From Dastarcus helophoroides (lineage: Eukaryota; Arthropoda; Insecta; Coleoptera; Bothrideridae): 64,000 nucleotides of DNA. The stretch spans positions 37,270,126 to 37,334,125 of the forward strand of contig CM053327.1 in the NCBI GenBank assembly GCA_028583605.1. The letters run 5' to 3'. Below are positions 36,801 through 51,800 of this stretch, piece by piece. The translations under genes were made by a program, and so were the position numbers. The stretch's first letter is position 1. Each line of letters opens with the position of its first letter. The notes under the pieces were generated by a model. It was not told the DNA's origin. It saw only the letters and a program-made list of their open reading frames with translations, and made no database searches.

Positions 36801-39800
36801 TTTGTTTCTTAAAATACGCCTCAAATGTTCATCTTTTATCTGAAAATTCGAGATATTCCGTCTTCTGCAAATTTCGATTTTTTTTCTTTTAAATTTCACG
36901 TTTTTTTTCCTTGAAACTCATTTCATTTTAGAAAGTTTCATTTTATTCTCAAAATAAAATTTTCTCTGGGAAATTTCGACCTTCTTTTAATTTGACACTA
37001 CTCGAAAGTTCTGCTTTTTTTTGAAAATTTTCTTCCGAAATTATTTTACCATTTTTCCCAAAATTCGACTTTTTCTGCAATCTCGAGTTTTTTAACGTTG
37101 TCTTGTTTTCTAAATTTGAAGTTTTTCTTTATTTACAATCCAATTTTCGTTGAAATTTCGATTTAGTTTCTTAAAATACTCATCAAACTTTCGTCTTTTA
37201 TTAGAAAATTCGAGCTTTTGCATTTCTGCAAATTTCGATTTTTTTTTCTTTTAAATTCAAGTTTTGTTTCCTTGAAACTCATTTCATTTTACAAAATTTT
37301 ATTTAATTCTCACAATAAAATTTTCTTTGGGAAATTTCGACCTTCTTTTGATTTGACAGTACTCGAAAGTTCTGCTTTTTTTTGAAAAATTTTCTTTCGA
37401 AATTATTTTACCATTTTTCCCAAAATTTGACTTTTTCTGCAAATCTCGAGTTTTTTAACTTTGTCTTGTTTTCTAAATTTAAAGTTTTTCTTTATTTACA
37501 ATCCAATTTTCTTGAAATCTCGATTTATTTCCTAAAATATTCCGCAAATTTTCGTCTTTTATCTGAAAATTGTCCATATTTCGATTTTTTTTTCTTTTAA
37601 ATTCATGTTTATTTCTTTGAAACTCATTTTATTTTAGAAAGTTTCATTTTATTCTCACAATTAAATTTTTTCCATGAAATTTCGACTTTCTTACAGTTTG
37701 ACGCTACTCGAAAGTTGTTCTTTTTTTCAGAAATTCCGAAATTAATTTACAATTTTTCCCAAAATTCGACTGTTTCTTCAAATCTCGAGTTCTTACTGTT
37801 TGAATGTTGTCTTCTTTTACAGAATCCAAAGTTTTTTTAGGTTCCCTAAAAAGAACATTTTTTTGGAAACTTCAAAATCTCCTGAAAATCTCTACTTTTT
37901 CCAATGATTTAGAATTTTTAATTTTGACATTTTGACTTTTTTCTCACAATTTTGAGATCTTTTGACTAAATTATGGGTTTTAGAAGCTTCCATTTTTTGT
38001 TCAAATTTTGTTAAATTTTACTTCTTTTCTCAATTTGGTATTAATTTCATAATTTCGATCTTAATCTTGAAATTTCGGCTTTTTTCTTGAAATTTTAAGT
38101 GTGCGTTCGAAAATTCAACTTACTTTCAAAACTTTCGATTTAAACTTGAAAATTTGGATTTTTTCTAATAATTTTGGGAGTTTTAGACAAATAATGAATT
38201 TATGAAGCTTTCCTTTTTTTCTCTCTCTTTTAAATTTTACTTTTTTCCTCAGTTTGGACATTCAATCCCTAAATTTCGAAACTTTCAGAAGGTTTTCAAT
38301 TATTAATGTTGACTTTACTTTCCAATTTTCAAGTTTCTTTTAAGTGTGAGTTCGAAAATTAAACTTATTAAATTTTCAATTTAAACTCGGAAATTTGGAT
38401 TTTTCGAATGACTTTGAGATATTTAGACAAATAATGGCTTTATGAAACTTTCATTTTTTTTCTCTAGGAAACGCTTTTAAATTTTACTTTTTTCCTCAAT
38501 TTCAGCATTCAGTCCCTAAATTTCGAACCTTTCAGAAGGTTTTCAATTGTTAATGTTGACTTTACTTTCCAATTTTCAAGTTTTTTTTTAGTGTGAGTTC
38601 GAAAATTGAACTTATTTTCGAAATTTTTAATTTAAACTTGGAAATTTGGGTTTTTTCTAATGATTTTGAGATTTTTAGACAATTAATGGCTTTATGAAAC
38701 TTCCATTTTTTTGTCTAGGAAACGCTTTTAAATTTTACTTTTTCCTCAATTTGGGCATTCAATCCCTAAATTTCGAAACTTTCAGAAGGTTTTCAATTAT
38801 TAATGTTGACTTTACTTTCCAATTTTCAAGTTTTTTTTAAGTGTGAGTTCGAAAATTGAACTTATTTTCAAAATTTTCAATTTAAACTCGAAAATTTGGA
38901 TTTTTCGAATGATTTTGAGATATTTAGACAAATAATGGCTTTATGAAACTTTCATTTTTTTTGTCTAGGAAAACGCTTTTAAATTTTACCTTTTTTCCTC
39001 AATTTCAGCATTCAGTCCCTAAATTTCGAACCTTTCAGAAGGTTTTCAATTGTTAATGTTGGCTTTACTTTCCAATTTTAAATTTTTTTTTAGTGTGAGT
39101 TCGAAAATTGAACTTCTTTTCGAAATTTTTAATTTAAACTTGGAATTTTGGATTTTTTTCTAATAATTTTGGGAGTTTTAGACAAATAATGGATTTATGA
39201 AGCTTTCCTTTTTTCTTTCTCGTTTAAATTTTAATTTTTTCCTCAATTTGGGCAATCAATCCTTAAATTTCGAACCTTTCAGAAGATTTTCAATTGTTAA
39301 TGTTGACTTTACTTTCCAATTTTCAACTTTTTTTTTTAAGTGTGAGTTCGAAAATTGAACTTATTTTCGAAATTTTCAATTTAAACTTGGAAATTTGGAT
39401 TTTTCTAAATTTGAGATATTTAAACAAATAATGGCTTTATGAAGCTTCCATTTTTTTGTCTGGGAATAGCTTGTAAATTTTACTTTTCAATTTGAGCATT
39501 CAATTTCTAAATTTCGAATCTTTCAGAAGGTTTTAAATTATTTATTTTGACAGTAATCTCTAAATTTCAACTTTTTTCTCGAAATTTTAAGTGTGGGTTC
39601 AAAATTTGAACTTATTTTTAAAATTTTTAATTGAAACTTCGAAGTTTGAATTTCTTGTAATCTTTTGAAATTTTTACACGAAAAATGGGTTTACGAAGCT
39701 TCCATTATTTTATAGATTTCGCTTGTAAATATTACTTTTTTCCCCAATTTCGACATTCAATTCTTAAATTTAGAATCTTTCAAAAGGTTTTGAAGAATTT

Positions 39801-42800
39801 CGACCTTAGCACTCTCTTTGACTTTGTCTCGAAATTTTAAGTGTGGGTTTTAAATTGAAACTTGGTTTGGATCTTTTCTAATATTTTTTTCCAAATTTAA
39901 TTTTTTCAAGTTTTCTTCATTTTTCCCAAAATGTCGCATTTTCGTAAGTAGTTTTGTTCCCATAATTCGACTTATTTCATAAAATTTAAGTATCTCTGAA
40001 ATTCTGATTCTTCGAAAGTCTCAAAAATTCGAATTTATCTTGAAAATTCCTCTTTTCTTTAAAAACTTTACAATTTTGCCTAAGTTGCTTCTTTTTCTGA
40101 CAATCTCAATGTTTTCTAATTCATTTGTTCTCGAAATTTTGATTTTTCCTCAAAATTCAAGGTTTTTCTAAATTAAACTTTATGAAGAAACTGACTTTTG
40201 AAAACATTTCCAAATTTTTTTCAAAATTTCGACTTTTTTAATTCGTCTCTATTTCGAGATTTCTTCAGAGGGTCCTTGAGCGACGTTGGGCCTATAGGGA
40301 ATTACCATGAATAATACGAAATTATGTCATTTTTCGTTTTTGTGTGGGTTCGAAAATTAAACTTATTTTTAAAATTTTAAATTGAAACTTGGTTTGGATC
40401 TTTTCTAATAATTTTTTCCAAATGTAGTTTTTTCAAGATTTCTTCATTTTCCCCAAAATGCGACTCTCTCTTCGAAATTTAAGTATTCGTAACTAGTTTT
40501 GTTCCCAAAATTCGTCTTATTTCATAAAATTTAACTATCTCTGAAATTCTGATTCTTCGAAAATCTCAAAAATTCGAATTTATCTTGAAAATTCGTCTTT
40601 TCTTTAAAAACTTTGCAATTTTGCCTAAGTTGCTTCTTTTTCTGACAATCTCAACGTTTTCTAATTCATCTGTTCTCGAAATTTTGATTTTTCCTCAAAA
40701 TTCAAGTATTTTTCTAAATTAAACTTTATGAAGAAACTGACTTTTGAAGACATATTCAAATTTTTTTCAAAATTTCGACTTTTTTAATTCGTCTCTATTT
40801 CAAGATTTCTTCAGAGGATCCTTGAGCGACGTTGGGCCTATAGGGAATTACCATGGATAATACGAAACTATGTCATTTTTCATTTCTGTGTGGGTTCGAA
40901 AATTGAACTTATTTTCGAAAATTTAAATTAAAACTTGATTTGGATCTTTTCTAATAATTTTTCCAAATGTAATTTTTCAAGATTTCTTCATTTTCCCCAA
41001 AATGCGACTCTCTCTTCGACATTTAACTATTCGTAAGTAGTTTTGTTCCCATAATTCGACTCATTTCATAAAATTTAACTATCTCTGAAATTCTGATTCT
41101 TCGAAAATCTCAAAAATTCGAATTTATCTTGAAAATTCGTCTTTTCTTTAAAAACTTTGCAATTTTGCCTAAGTTGCTTCTTTTTCTGACAGTCTCAACG
41201 TTTTCTAATTCATCTGTTCTCGAAGTTTTGATTTTTCCCCAAAATTCAAGGTTTTTCTAAATTAAACTTTATGAAGAAACTGACTTTTGTAGAGAGTTCC
41301 AATTTTTTTCAAAATTTCGATTTTTTTAATTCGTCTCTATTTCGAGATTTCTTCAGAGGGTCCTTGAGCGACGTTGGGCATATAGGGAATTACCATGGAT
41401 AATACGAAACTATGTCATTTTTCGTTTCTGTGTGGGTTCGAAAATTGAACTTATTTTCGAAAATTTAAATTAAAACTTGATTTGGATCTTTTTTAAATTT
41501 TCCAAATTTAATTTTTTCAAGATTTCTTGATTTTCCCCAAAATGCGACTCTTTCTTTGAGATTTAACTATTCGTAAGTAATTTTATTCGCAAAATTCGAC
41601 TTATTTCATAAAATTTAACTATCTCTCAAATTCCGATTTTTCGGAAATCTCAAAAATTCAAATTTATCTTGAAAATTCGTCTTTTCTTTAAAAACTTTGC
41701 AGTTTTGCCTAAGTTGCTTCTTTTTTTGACTATTTCAACTTTTTCTAATTCATCTGTTCTCGAAATTCCGATTTATCCCTAAAATTCAAGGTTTTTCAAA
41801 ATTAAACTTTTTGTAGAAACTGACTTGAAGAAGTTCCGAAATTTTTTTTAAAATTTTGACTTTTTTAGTTTGTCTCTATTTCGAGATTTCTTCAGGAGAT
41901 CATTGAGCAACGTTGGGCCTATGGGGAATTACCACGGGTAATCCGGAACTGTAAAAGTGATAAGTGACATTTTCCGTTTCCAGAAATTTCGTTTTTTCCT
42001 CCAAAAACGTCTTTGTCTGGAAATTTGGGCTGTTTTAAGAAATAGTAAACGTTTTTAAACGAATCAATATCTTCAGAAATGTCGAAATAAATATTGCTAG
42101 GAAAATTTCAACTTTTATCTCCGAATTTTACACACTTCTCCCCCATTTATTAATCAAATTATTAAAATCGAAGTGAACAGATTCTGTCACCAAAATTTGA
42201 GATTAGAAAATGTCCCTTTTAGCCCCTTAAATGAAGAATTTCTGAAAAATTTTTTTTACTACTGATCTATACCATAAACTGTCAAAATCAAAAATAAAAA
42301 TATTTTTGATTTCTCCAGTTTAGGATCTGCGGTTATGATAAGGTTCTTTAGTCGATCAGAGGTTCTTTCTTTATAATATTAGGCATTAAACTAGTTTGGG
42401 AGTATCTGAAAGAGTTTTCCGAGATAAAACCCATTCTATTAATAATCTAGCAAAGTATATCCACACCAATTTTCGTTAAAATCGCTTCAACGATTCAGCC
42501 GTGAAAAGGTAACAAACGGAGAAACACACTTTCGCATTAATAGAATAAATATGTCTACAATTTAAGATAACTGTCTTTTTATAAGCTCATATTTTACTTA
42601 TAAGTCATAATAAAAACTCATAAAACTCATAAATAAAACTCATACTCATATTTTTAAAATTTTGTTTGTCTGTCCGTCTGTCTGCCGTCTGTTTGTCGGG
42701 CTAATCTCGGAAACGGCTAGACCGATTTTAATGAAACTTTCACTTAAATATGGGATATTCTTCCGTGCATAATTTAAGCTACTTAGCCTAATTTCAGAAC

Positions 42801-45800
42801 AATCTATAACTATGCCAAAAATTTACAAAAAATTAGCCTAAAAATGATATCATTAAAAAAAATGATATCTGTTTTACAACTTTGAAAATAACATGTAAAT
42901 AATCAGTGGTACTTGAAAAAAATTAGTTATTGATTAATTATTTAAATTTGAACTGGAGAACCAAGCTATGGAACGCGTTACCGAAAGGAATTTTTCCCAA
43001 ACCTATCCTTGTTTAATTAGGCGGTTCATCGCCATCTATCCTTGTTTCCGCGTCCTATTCGTAGTGCTTTTGAAGGCATAATGCATAATTGCGAGTGGAT
43101 TAAAAAAAAAGCCACATCTACGGAAATAGAGTGATCAATGAAGGACGTAGGCAGTTGCAATCGCCGTCCAGATAAAAGGAGTAAATGAGTATCACTTACA
43201 CTTGATGATGAGCGAATCTCATCGCGAATATATCGCTTCCGTGAATGTAATGATAAAGCGTCTTCTCTATAAGATCCTGAGGTTCGTATCCCGTCAACTG
43301 CGCCACCCTGCAAAACAAAACATCTCTCTAGCCGCCAGCATCCCACTTCCTCTTCACAAATAATAACAGATAAGAGGGCGGATCCGGTTTCTCCTTTGAA
43401 AATAATGAGAATTAGACCACCTGACGATGCTCGATGTAATTTCATCCGCCCGCTTAAATGTTAAATTGGCAAACACATCGTTTTTTTCGCTTTCGATTCG
43501 AGGGGGCGCTAAACGAGCCACTTAGTTGCAAAAGTATCGATTACTAACCTGGCGTCCAAAAAGATAAGTTTCAGATCGAGGCTGGCTCGGAACATAAACA
43601 TGCTGGTGTAGAGCTTGATTTCTGTGATGGCGCTGGGTGGTAACGAGTGACCTACGGCGACCAGGCCCATGTTCTGGTAGCAGCCCTCGTACGGCGAAGA
43701 AGCTGCGTTGTATTGCTTGACTTTCAGGTATCCCGAACAATGAATCACCTGAAATTAATACAAAGAGAATTAAGCAAAAAATCAGAGATACTAGTAGATA
43801 TATCAGGGGGATTCTGCGTCAAATGACATCACAGAACAACTACTTGTCTAACAGTTGGTTTCAGTTGGACAGCTAGTTGTCTAAGCAAGTAGTTATTAAC
43901 AACCAACCAACTGTTAGACAAGTAGCTGTCCAACTGAAATCAACTGTTAGAAAAGTAGCTGTACAACTGAAACCAACTGCTAGACAAGTAAAACCAACTA
44001 TCAGACAAGTAGTTGTTCTGGAACGTCATTTGGCACAGAATCTCTTGAGATTAGGATGGGTATAATCTCGGAAAACTCTTTCAGGTACTCTCAAACTAAT
44101 TTAATGCTAATATTATAAAGAAAGAACATTTGATGGACTAAAGAACCTTGTAACCGCAGATCCGAAACTGGAGAAATCAAAAATAGGAAATTTGGACAGT
44201 TTATGGTATAGATCAGTAGTAAGAAAAAAATTTCAGAAATTCTTCATTTATGGGGTTAAAGGGGACATTTTCTAACCTCAAATTTTGTTAACAGAATCTG
44301 TTCACTTCGATTTTAATACTTTGATCAATAAGGGGGGGGGGGTGTAAAATTCGGAGAAAAAGTTGAAAGTTTCCTGGCAATATTGCTTTGTTTAAAAATT
44401 TTTACTTTTTCTTAAAACAGCCGAAATTTCCAGACAAAGACGTTTTTGGAGGAAAAAATGATATTTCTGGAAACGGAAAATGTCACTTATCACTTTTACA
44501 GTTCCGGATTACCTGTGGTAATTCCCCAAAGGCCCAACGTCGCTCAAGGACCCCCTGAAGAAATCTCGAAATAGAAACGAATTAAAAAAGTCGAAATTTT
44601 GAAAAAAATTTGAAAATGTTTTCAAGTCAGTTTCTTCATAAAGTTTAATTTTAAAAAACCTTGAATTTTGGGGAAAAATCAAAATTTCGAGAACAGATGA
44701 ATTAGAAAACGTTTAAATTGTCAGAAGAAGAAGCAACTTGGGCAAAATTGCAAAGTTTCTTAAGAAAAGACGAATTTTCAAGATAAATTCGAATTTTTGA
44801 GATTTTCGAAGAATCAGAATTTCAGAGATACTTAAATTTTATGAAATAAGTCGAATTTTGCGAATAAAATTACTTACGAATAGTTAAATGTCGAAGAAAG
44901 AGTCGCATTTTGGGGAAAATGAAGAAATCTTGAAAAAATTAAATTTGGAAAAAATTTTGATAAAAGATCCAAATCAAGTTTCGATTTAAAATTTCGAAAA
45001 TAAGTTCAATTTTCGAACCCACCCAGAAACGAAAAATGACATAGTTTCGTATTATCCATGATAATTCCCTATATGCCCAACGTCGCTCAAGGATCCTCTA
45101 AAGAAATCTTGAAATAGAGACGAATTAAAAAAGTCGAAATTTTGAAAAAAAATTGGAAATGTCGTCAAAAGTCAGTTTCTTTATAAAGTTTAATTTAGAA
45201 AAACCTTGAGTTTTGAGGAAAAATCAAAATTTCGAGTACAAATGAATTAGAAAACATTGAGATTGTCAGAAAAAGAAGCAACTTAGGCAGAATTGCAAAG
45301 TTTTTAAAGAAAAGACCAATTTTCAAGATAAATTCGAATTTTTGAGATTTTCGAAGAATCAGAATTTCAGACATAGTTAAATTTTATGAAATAAGTTGAA
45401 TTTTGGGAACAAAACTACTTACGAATACTTAAATGTCGAAGAGAGAGTCGCATTTTGGGGAAAATGAAGAAATCTTGAAAAAATTAAATTTGGAAAAAAT
45501 TATTAGAAAAGATCCAAATCAAGTTTTAATTTAAATTTTCGAAAATAAGTTCAATTTTCGAACCCACACAGAAACGGAAAATGACATAGTTCCGGATTAT
45601 CCATGGTAATTCCCTATAGGCCCAACGTCGCTCAAGGACCCTCTGAAGAAATCTCGAAATAGAGACGAATTAAAAAAGTCGAAAGTTTTGAAAAAAAATT
45701 GGAAATGTCTTCAGAAGTCACTTTTTTCATAAAGTTTGATTTTGAAAAACCTTGAATTTTGGGGAAAAATCAAATTTTCGAGAACAGATGAATTAGAAAA

Positions 45801-48800
45801 CGTTGAGATTGTCAGAAAAAGAAGCAACTTAGGCAAAATTGCAAAGTTTTTAAAGAGAAGACGAATTCTCAAGATAAATTCGAATTTTTGAGATATTCGA
45901 AGAATCAAAATTTCAGAGATATATAAATATTATGAAATAAGTCTAATTTTGGGAATAAAATTACTTACAAATAGTTAAATATGAAGAACTCTTGAAAAAA
46001 TTAAATTTTGAAAAAATTATAAAAGATCCAAATTTCAATTTAAAATTTCAAAAATAAAAAAATCTTGAAAAAATTAAACTTTGAAAAGTTTATAAGAAAA
46101 GATCTAAATTTTCCAAGTTTAAATCGAAAATTTCGAAAATAAGTTGAATTTTCGAACTCAAAACTTAAAAACTTAAAAAAAAGTGAAAATTGGAAAGTAA
46201 AGCTAACATTAACAGTGAAAACCTTCTGAAAGCTTCCAAATTTAAGAATTGAATGCTGAAATTGAGGAAAAAAGTAAAATTTAAAAGCGTTTCCTAGACA
46301 AAAAAATGGAAGTTTCATAAAGCCATTATTTGTCTAAAAATCTCAAAATCATTAGAAAAAACCCAAATTTCCAAGTTTAAATTGAAAATTTCGAAAATAA
46401 GTTCAATTTTCGAACTCACACTTAAAAAAAAGTTGAAAATTGGAAAGTAAAGTCAACATTAACAATTGAAAACCTTCTGAAAGGTTCGAAATTTAGGGAT
46501 TGAATGCTGAAATTGAGGAAAAAAGTAAAATTTAAAAGCGTTTCCTAGACAAAAAGAATGGAAGTTACATAAAGCCATTATTTGTCTAAAAATCTCAAAA
46601 TCATTAGAAAAAATTCAAATTTCCAAGTTTAAATTGAGAATTTTGAAAATAAGTTCAATTTTCGAACCCACACTTAAAATTTTCAAAAAAAGTCAAAATT
46701 TCTAGTCCTAAGGTCGAAATTAAGACTTCAAAATTTTTGAAAAGATTCTAAATTGAAGAATTGAATGTTGAAATTGGGGAAAAAAGTAATATTTACAAAC
46801 GAGATCTATAAAAAAAAATGGAAGCTTCGTAAACCCATTATTCGTGCAAAAATCTCAAAATTATTAGAAAAAATCCAAATTTCCAAGTTTAAATTAAAAA
46901 TTTCGAAAATACGTTCAATTTTCGAACTCACACTTAAAATTTCGAGAAAAAAGTTGAAAATTGGAAAGCAAAGTCAACATTAACAATTGAAAAGGTTCGA
47001 AATTTTGGGATTGAATACCCAAATTAAAGAAAAAAGCAATATTTAAAAAAGTGACCTAGAAAAAAAGGAAAGCTTTATAAAATCCATTAGTTGTTTAAAA
47101 CTCCCAAAAATATTAGAAAGAAGTCCAAATGTCCAAGTTTAAATTGAAAATTTTGAAAGTAAGTTGAATTTTTAAACGTACACTTAAAATTTCAAGAAAA
47201 AAGTCGAAATTTCAAAAATAAGATCAAAATCAAGGAATTAATACCAAAATTGAGAAAAAAAAAGTAAAATTTAAAAGCGTGAAATTTGAACAAAAAATGG
47301 AAGCTTCTAAAACCCATAATTTATTTAAAAATTTCGAGATTGTGAGAAAAAAGTCAAAATGTCAAGATTAGAAATCAACTGTTAGAAAAGTAGCTGTACA
47401 ACTGAAACCAACTGCTAGACAAGTAAAACCAACTATTAGACAAGTAGTTGTTCTGGAATGTCATTTGGCACAGAATCTCCCTGATATATCTACTGATACT
47501 CTTTGTCATAATTTTGATAAAACCTAAAAATTGTATTTTTTTGGTAGAACGGACTAGTCCTTAGTTATCTTCAAAAATTGAAGTCACTGAAACCAAGAAA
47601 GTTTAAAAAACACAACAACAGTTGCTCTAACGCTGTTTCGATAGTCAAGTATCTCTCTAGAAGCTGATAGTTTGGCTATCGAAACGCGTTAGAGTAACTG
47701 TTGTTGTGTTTTTTAATCTTTCTTGGTTTCATAAAGATTGGAGATTGGGATTAAGGATTTTGATAAACTAAAAAATTTGGAAAAAGCCAAACTTTCGACG
47801 AAATCACGGTCTCCCACGCTCATGTGATGGGAGTTATCCTTCTGGTTTTTATTTATTCTTGTGCTTGCGGTCAATTTTTAAATTTTGATTTTTGTGGATT
47901 ACTTGATGGCCATCATTAAAAAAGAAGAAGAATCATACCCTTAGGGTTGGTAAAGATGGGAGGTTGTGAAAAATGTTTTCATTTTTCAATTATCACCAAG
48001 TAAATTTGGGTAATATTTTAATGAACCTAAATCAAAAATAGTTTAATTTGGTCAATTAACCTGATGACTAGTAGTTGGTAGGGAACCTCTTGGCTGTCAA
48101 GAAGCCTCATAGCAAATTCTATATTTTATGTTCTGATTTGTTAGATTGTCCCATTTTCTTGTTATTAAATTTCGCCCAATATTCATCCATGAATCATTAT
48201 TAGCCTCGAATGATGGAGAATTATGATGCATTTGCAACATTAATAAAGGTGCGATAAATCGTCGGGACCGGACGGAAAGACAACTGGTGGCTGGGATTTT
48301 GATCTACGTAATGTATGCGTGGACACACAATGGGGGGCGCGTGATGGCAACAATAGACCTTAAACTTCCCTTTTAGTTTTCAGCTAGACCAATACTTTCT
48401 ACTAACCGTCAACGTCAAATATCACAATATTTTAACATTAACTACTCGACATAACACCCGTTGTGTTTGTTTTCCTTGAAAGGTATCTGTAAATATTGTT
48501 TTTTCCTTCGCAAAAGTATCGTTCTGCAAGTTATTCATATTTTTACATCAATTTGAATGGTATGCATCACAACTGAGAAAATAACGTCGGTGCTCCTAAT
48601 TACACAGCGCTGAGAGACATCGAAAGACTGCTGATGCAGGAAAAAACTCGAGAGATTTCACATGCATACACGCTACTTTGTTCTTTTATTAAGTAGATGC
48701 AAAGTAGCTCTTATTCGCTCGTATTCAGATAAGATCCTGCATGATTAGATAACTAACTACTAATTTACACATCATAGGCTCAAATTTTCTTTGTAACGTC

Positions 48801-51800
48801 GAAGTCTCGAGTAATTCTGAATAGGGGCTTATAGCTGTGAACACGCATATGGAACACATGTAAATTTTTAGATCACTGGTGCCTTGCACTCAAGAAACAA
48901 AATGCAAAACACTACAGCGCTCGACAAAGACTTATACTGTGCAAAACGTACAAACGTACAACGTACAAAAACCTTCTTATCAACTAGATGGATTACAAGA
49001 ATCCTCACCTAAATCTTTTTTTATATTTCCTGGGTTCTACCTAACGAAAAAACCAATTTATATGATCGAGTTTTGTTCCACACAAAATTGGAAATCACAG
49101 AAAAAATATGAGCATTCGAAAGAGAGAAAAGAGCTCCGAAACGCACCAGGAGCCTGAAAATAATGAGAAAACGATAGTTAACCGTACGGATGATTAGGGA
49201 CTGGTGGTACGCGGCTCTTTAAAGTTGCCGGGGCACCGCCCATAGCCATCCTCAATTATATACTCCTTCATAGATGCGCAGTAACTCAAAACCACCCGGA
49301 AATTAGTGATATGTTGATTAATCTAATGCTATCTAGTTACATTTTTACATTTAAACAATGCCACAGTACTTTTTTTGGACATTACAAAATAAAAAACTAT
49401 CCACCTGAACCGAATTTATTTTGTAAATTCCTCTCACAATCAAGAGATATTTTGACCTTCGAGATAGACGTCGAAATTTTGAGTTGATGGTAAAAACTTT
49501 GGAAATAAGTCAAAAGTTTAGAAAATTTTTCGAAATTCACGTTTAAAAAATCCAAATATATTTTAATTCCATGCTAAAAGGACAACAGAAAAAAATTCAC
49601 TTATTGAGAAAGCTCGTATACGAAAAATAAATACAAAATAAATAAAATAAAAAATAAATACAAAATTTAAATCCAAATTTCGATTTTTGACTTGAAATAC
49701 AATTTTCAGTTTTAAACTGAAACATTTCGGTGCTCGAAATTTCGAGAATTTTTAAATCTAAACAAGAAATTTTGAGAAAAGAGGCCAAAGTTCAATACCA
49801 CAATTAATTTTGATGGAACAGACTGGTCCTTGGTTATCTTTCAAAAATTGATACACAAATCTTGCCCCCTGAAACCAAGAAAGATTAAAAAACACAACAA
49901 CAGTTGCTCTAAGTTGCCCTGAAGATGATAGCTTGGCTGTCGAAACGCGTCGTTGACTTTTTTAATCTTTCTTGGCTTCAGGGGACAAGATTATCAATTT
50001 TTGAAGATAACCAACGACCAGTCCATATCAAAATTAATTTTGGTATTGAACTTTGGCCTTTTTTTTCTCAGAATTTTGTGTTTAGAGTTAGATTAAAAAA
50101 CACAACAGTTGCTGTAACGGTATCTCTCTAAAGATGATAGCTTGGCTGTCAAAACACGTTTGAGCGACTGTCGTTGAATTTTTTAATCTTTCTTGGCTTC
50201 AGGGGACAAGATTATCAATTTTTGAAGATAACCAAGGACCAGTACATACCAAAGTTAATTTTGGTATTGAACTTTGGCCCTTTTTTCTCAAAATTTCGTG
50301 TTTAGATTTAGATTAAAAAACTAAACTATTGCTGTAACGGTATCTCTCTAAAGATGATAGCTTGGCTGTCGAAACACCTTTGAGCGACTGTTGAATTTTT
50401 TAATAATATATATAATAATATAATATTTAAACATTCTCATCCTTTAAATCCCAGATTTAGAAATTCTCCTTGAGTCAAATTCCTGGATTTTGACATTTTA
50501 TTTCAAGATTCTAGATCTAGAAATGACATTCAAATTTCTCGATTTAAAGACCATTGTTCGTTCATTTCACTATTTGTGGATCCTTCTCTAAACCTATTTA
50601 CTCTCTTCATTGAGGTTTCTATGTTTTGAAATCATCATTAGCTGAGTAAATTTCTAGTCCTAGAAATTCTCCTATTTTTAAATTTCATGATCATTTTCTT
50701 TTTCCAATCTTTTTTATATCTAAAGATACCCGTTCTCCAAATCTCAGATGTAGAGATTTTTTTTTTAGATTTTTGGATTTCGAAATTTTATTCCAAAATT
50801 CTAGATCTAGAAATGCTATCTTTCAAATTTCTCGGTTAGCATTTCAATATTTGTGGATCCTCCTTTAGACCTATTAATTATCTTGATTAGGGTCTCTGTG
50901 TTTAGAAATGTTCGTTCGCCGAGTAAATTTCTAGATCTAGAAATATCTTATTTTTAATTTCGGGATCATTTTCTTTTTCTTGCTTTTTTATACTCAAAGA
51001 CACTCGTCCTTCAAATCCCAAATCTAGAGATTTCCCCTTCTTTCAAATTTTTGGATTTCGAAATTTTCTTGCAAAATTCTAGACCTAGAAATCCCATCTT
51101 TCAAATTTCTCGATTTAAAAACCTTTTTTCGTTAATTTCATTATTTCTGGATTCTCCTCTAAAGTTATTAATTCCCTTCATTTGGAGTTTCTCTGTTTAG
51201 AAATCTTCATTCAAATTTCTAGGTCTAGAAATTCTTTTATTTTTAAATTTTGGGATCATTTTTTCTACAGTCTTTTTTATATTTAAATATTCTAATCCTT
51301 CAAATCCCAGATTTAGAGATTCTCCTTTCGTCAAATTCCTGGATTTTGAAATTTTATTCCAAAATTCTAGATCTAGAAATGCTATTTTTCAAATTTCTCG
51401 GTTAGCATTTCAGTATTAGTGGATCCTCCTTTAGACCTATTTATTATCTTGATTAGAATCTCTGCGTTTAGAAATGTTTGTTCGCCGAAAAAATTTCTAG
51501 ATCTAGAAATATCTTATTTTTAATTTCGGGATCATTTCCTTTTTTTGCCTATTTTATACTCAAAGACACTCGTCCTTCAAATCCCAGATCCAGAGATTTT
51601 CCCTACTTTCAAATTTTTGGATTTCGAAATTTTCTTGCAAAATTGTAGACCTAGAAATCCCATCTTTCAAATTTAAAAACCTTATTTCAACATTTGTGGA
51701 TCCTTCTCTAAACCTATTTACTCTCTTCATTGAGGTTTCTATGTTTTGAAATCATGAGTAAATTTCTAGTCCTAGAAATACTCCTATTTTTAAATTTCGA

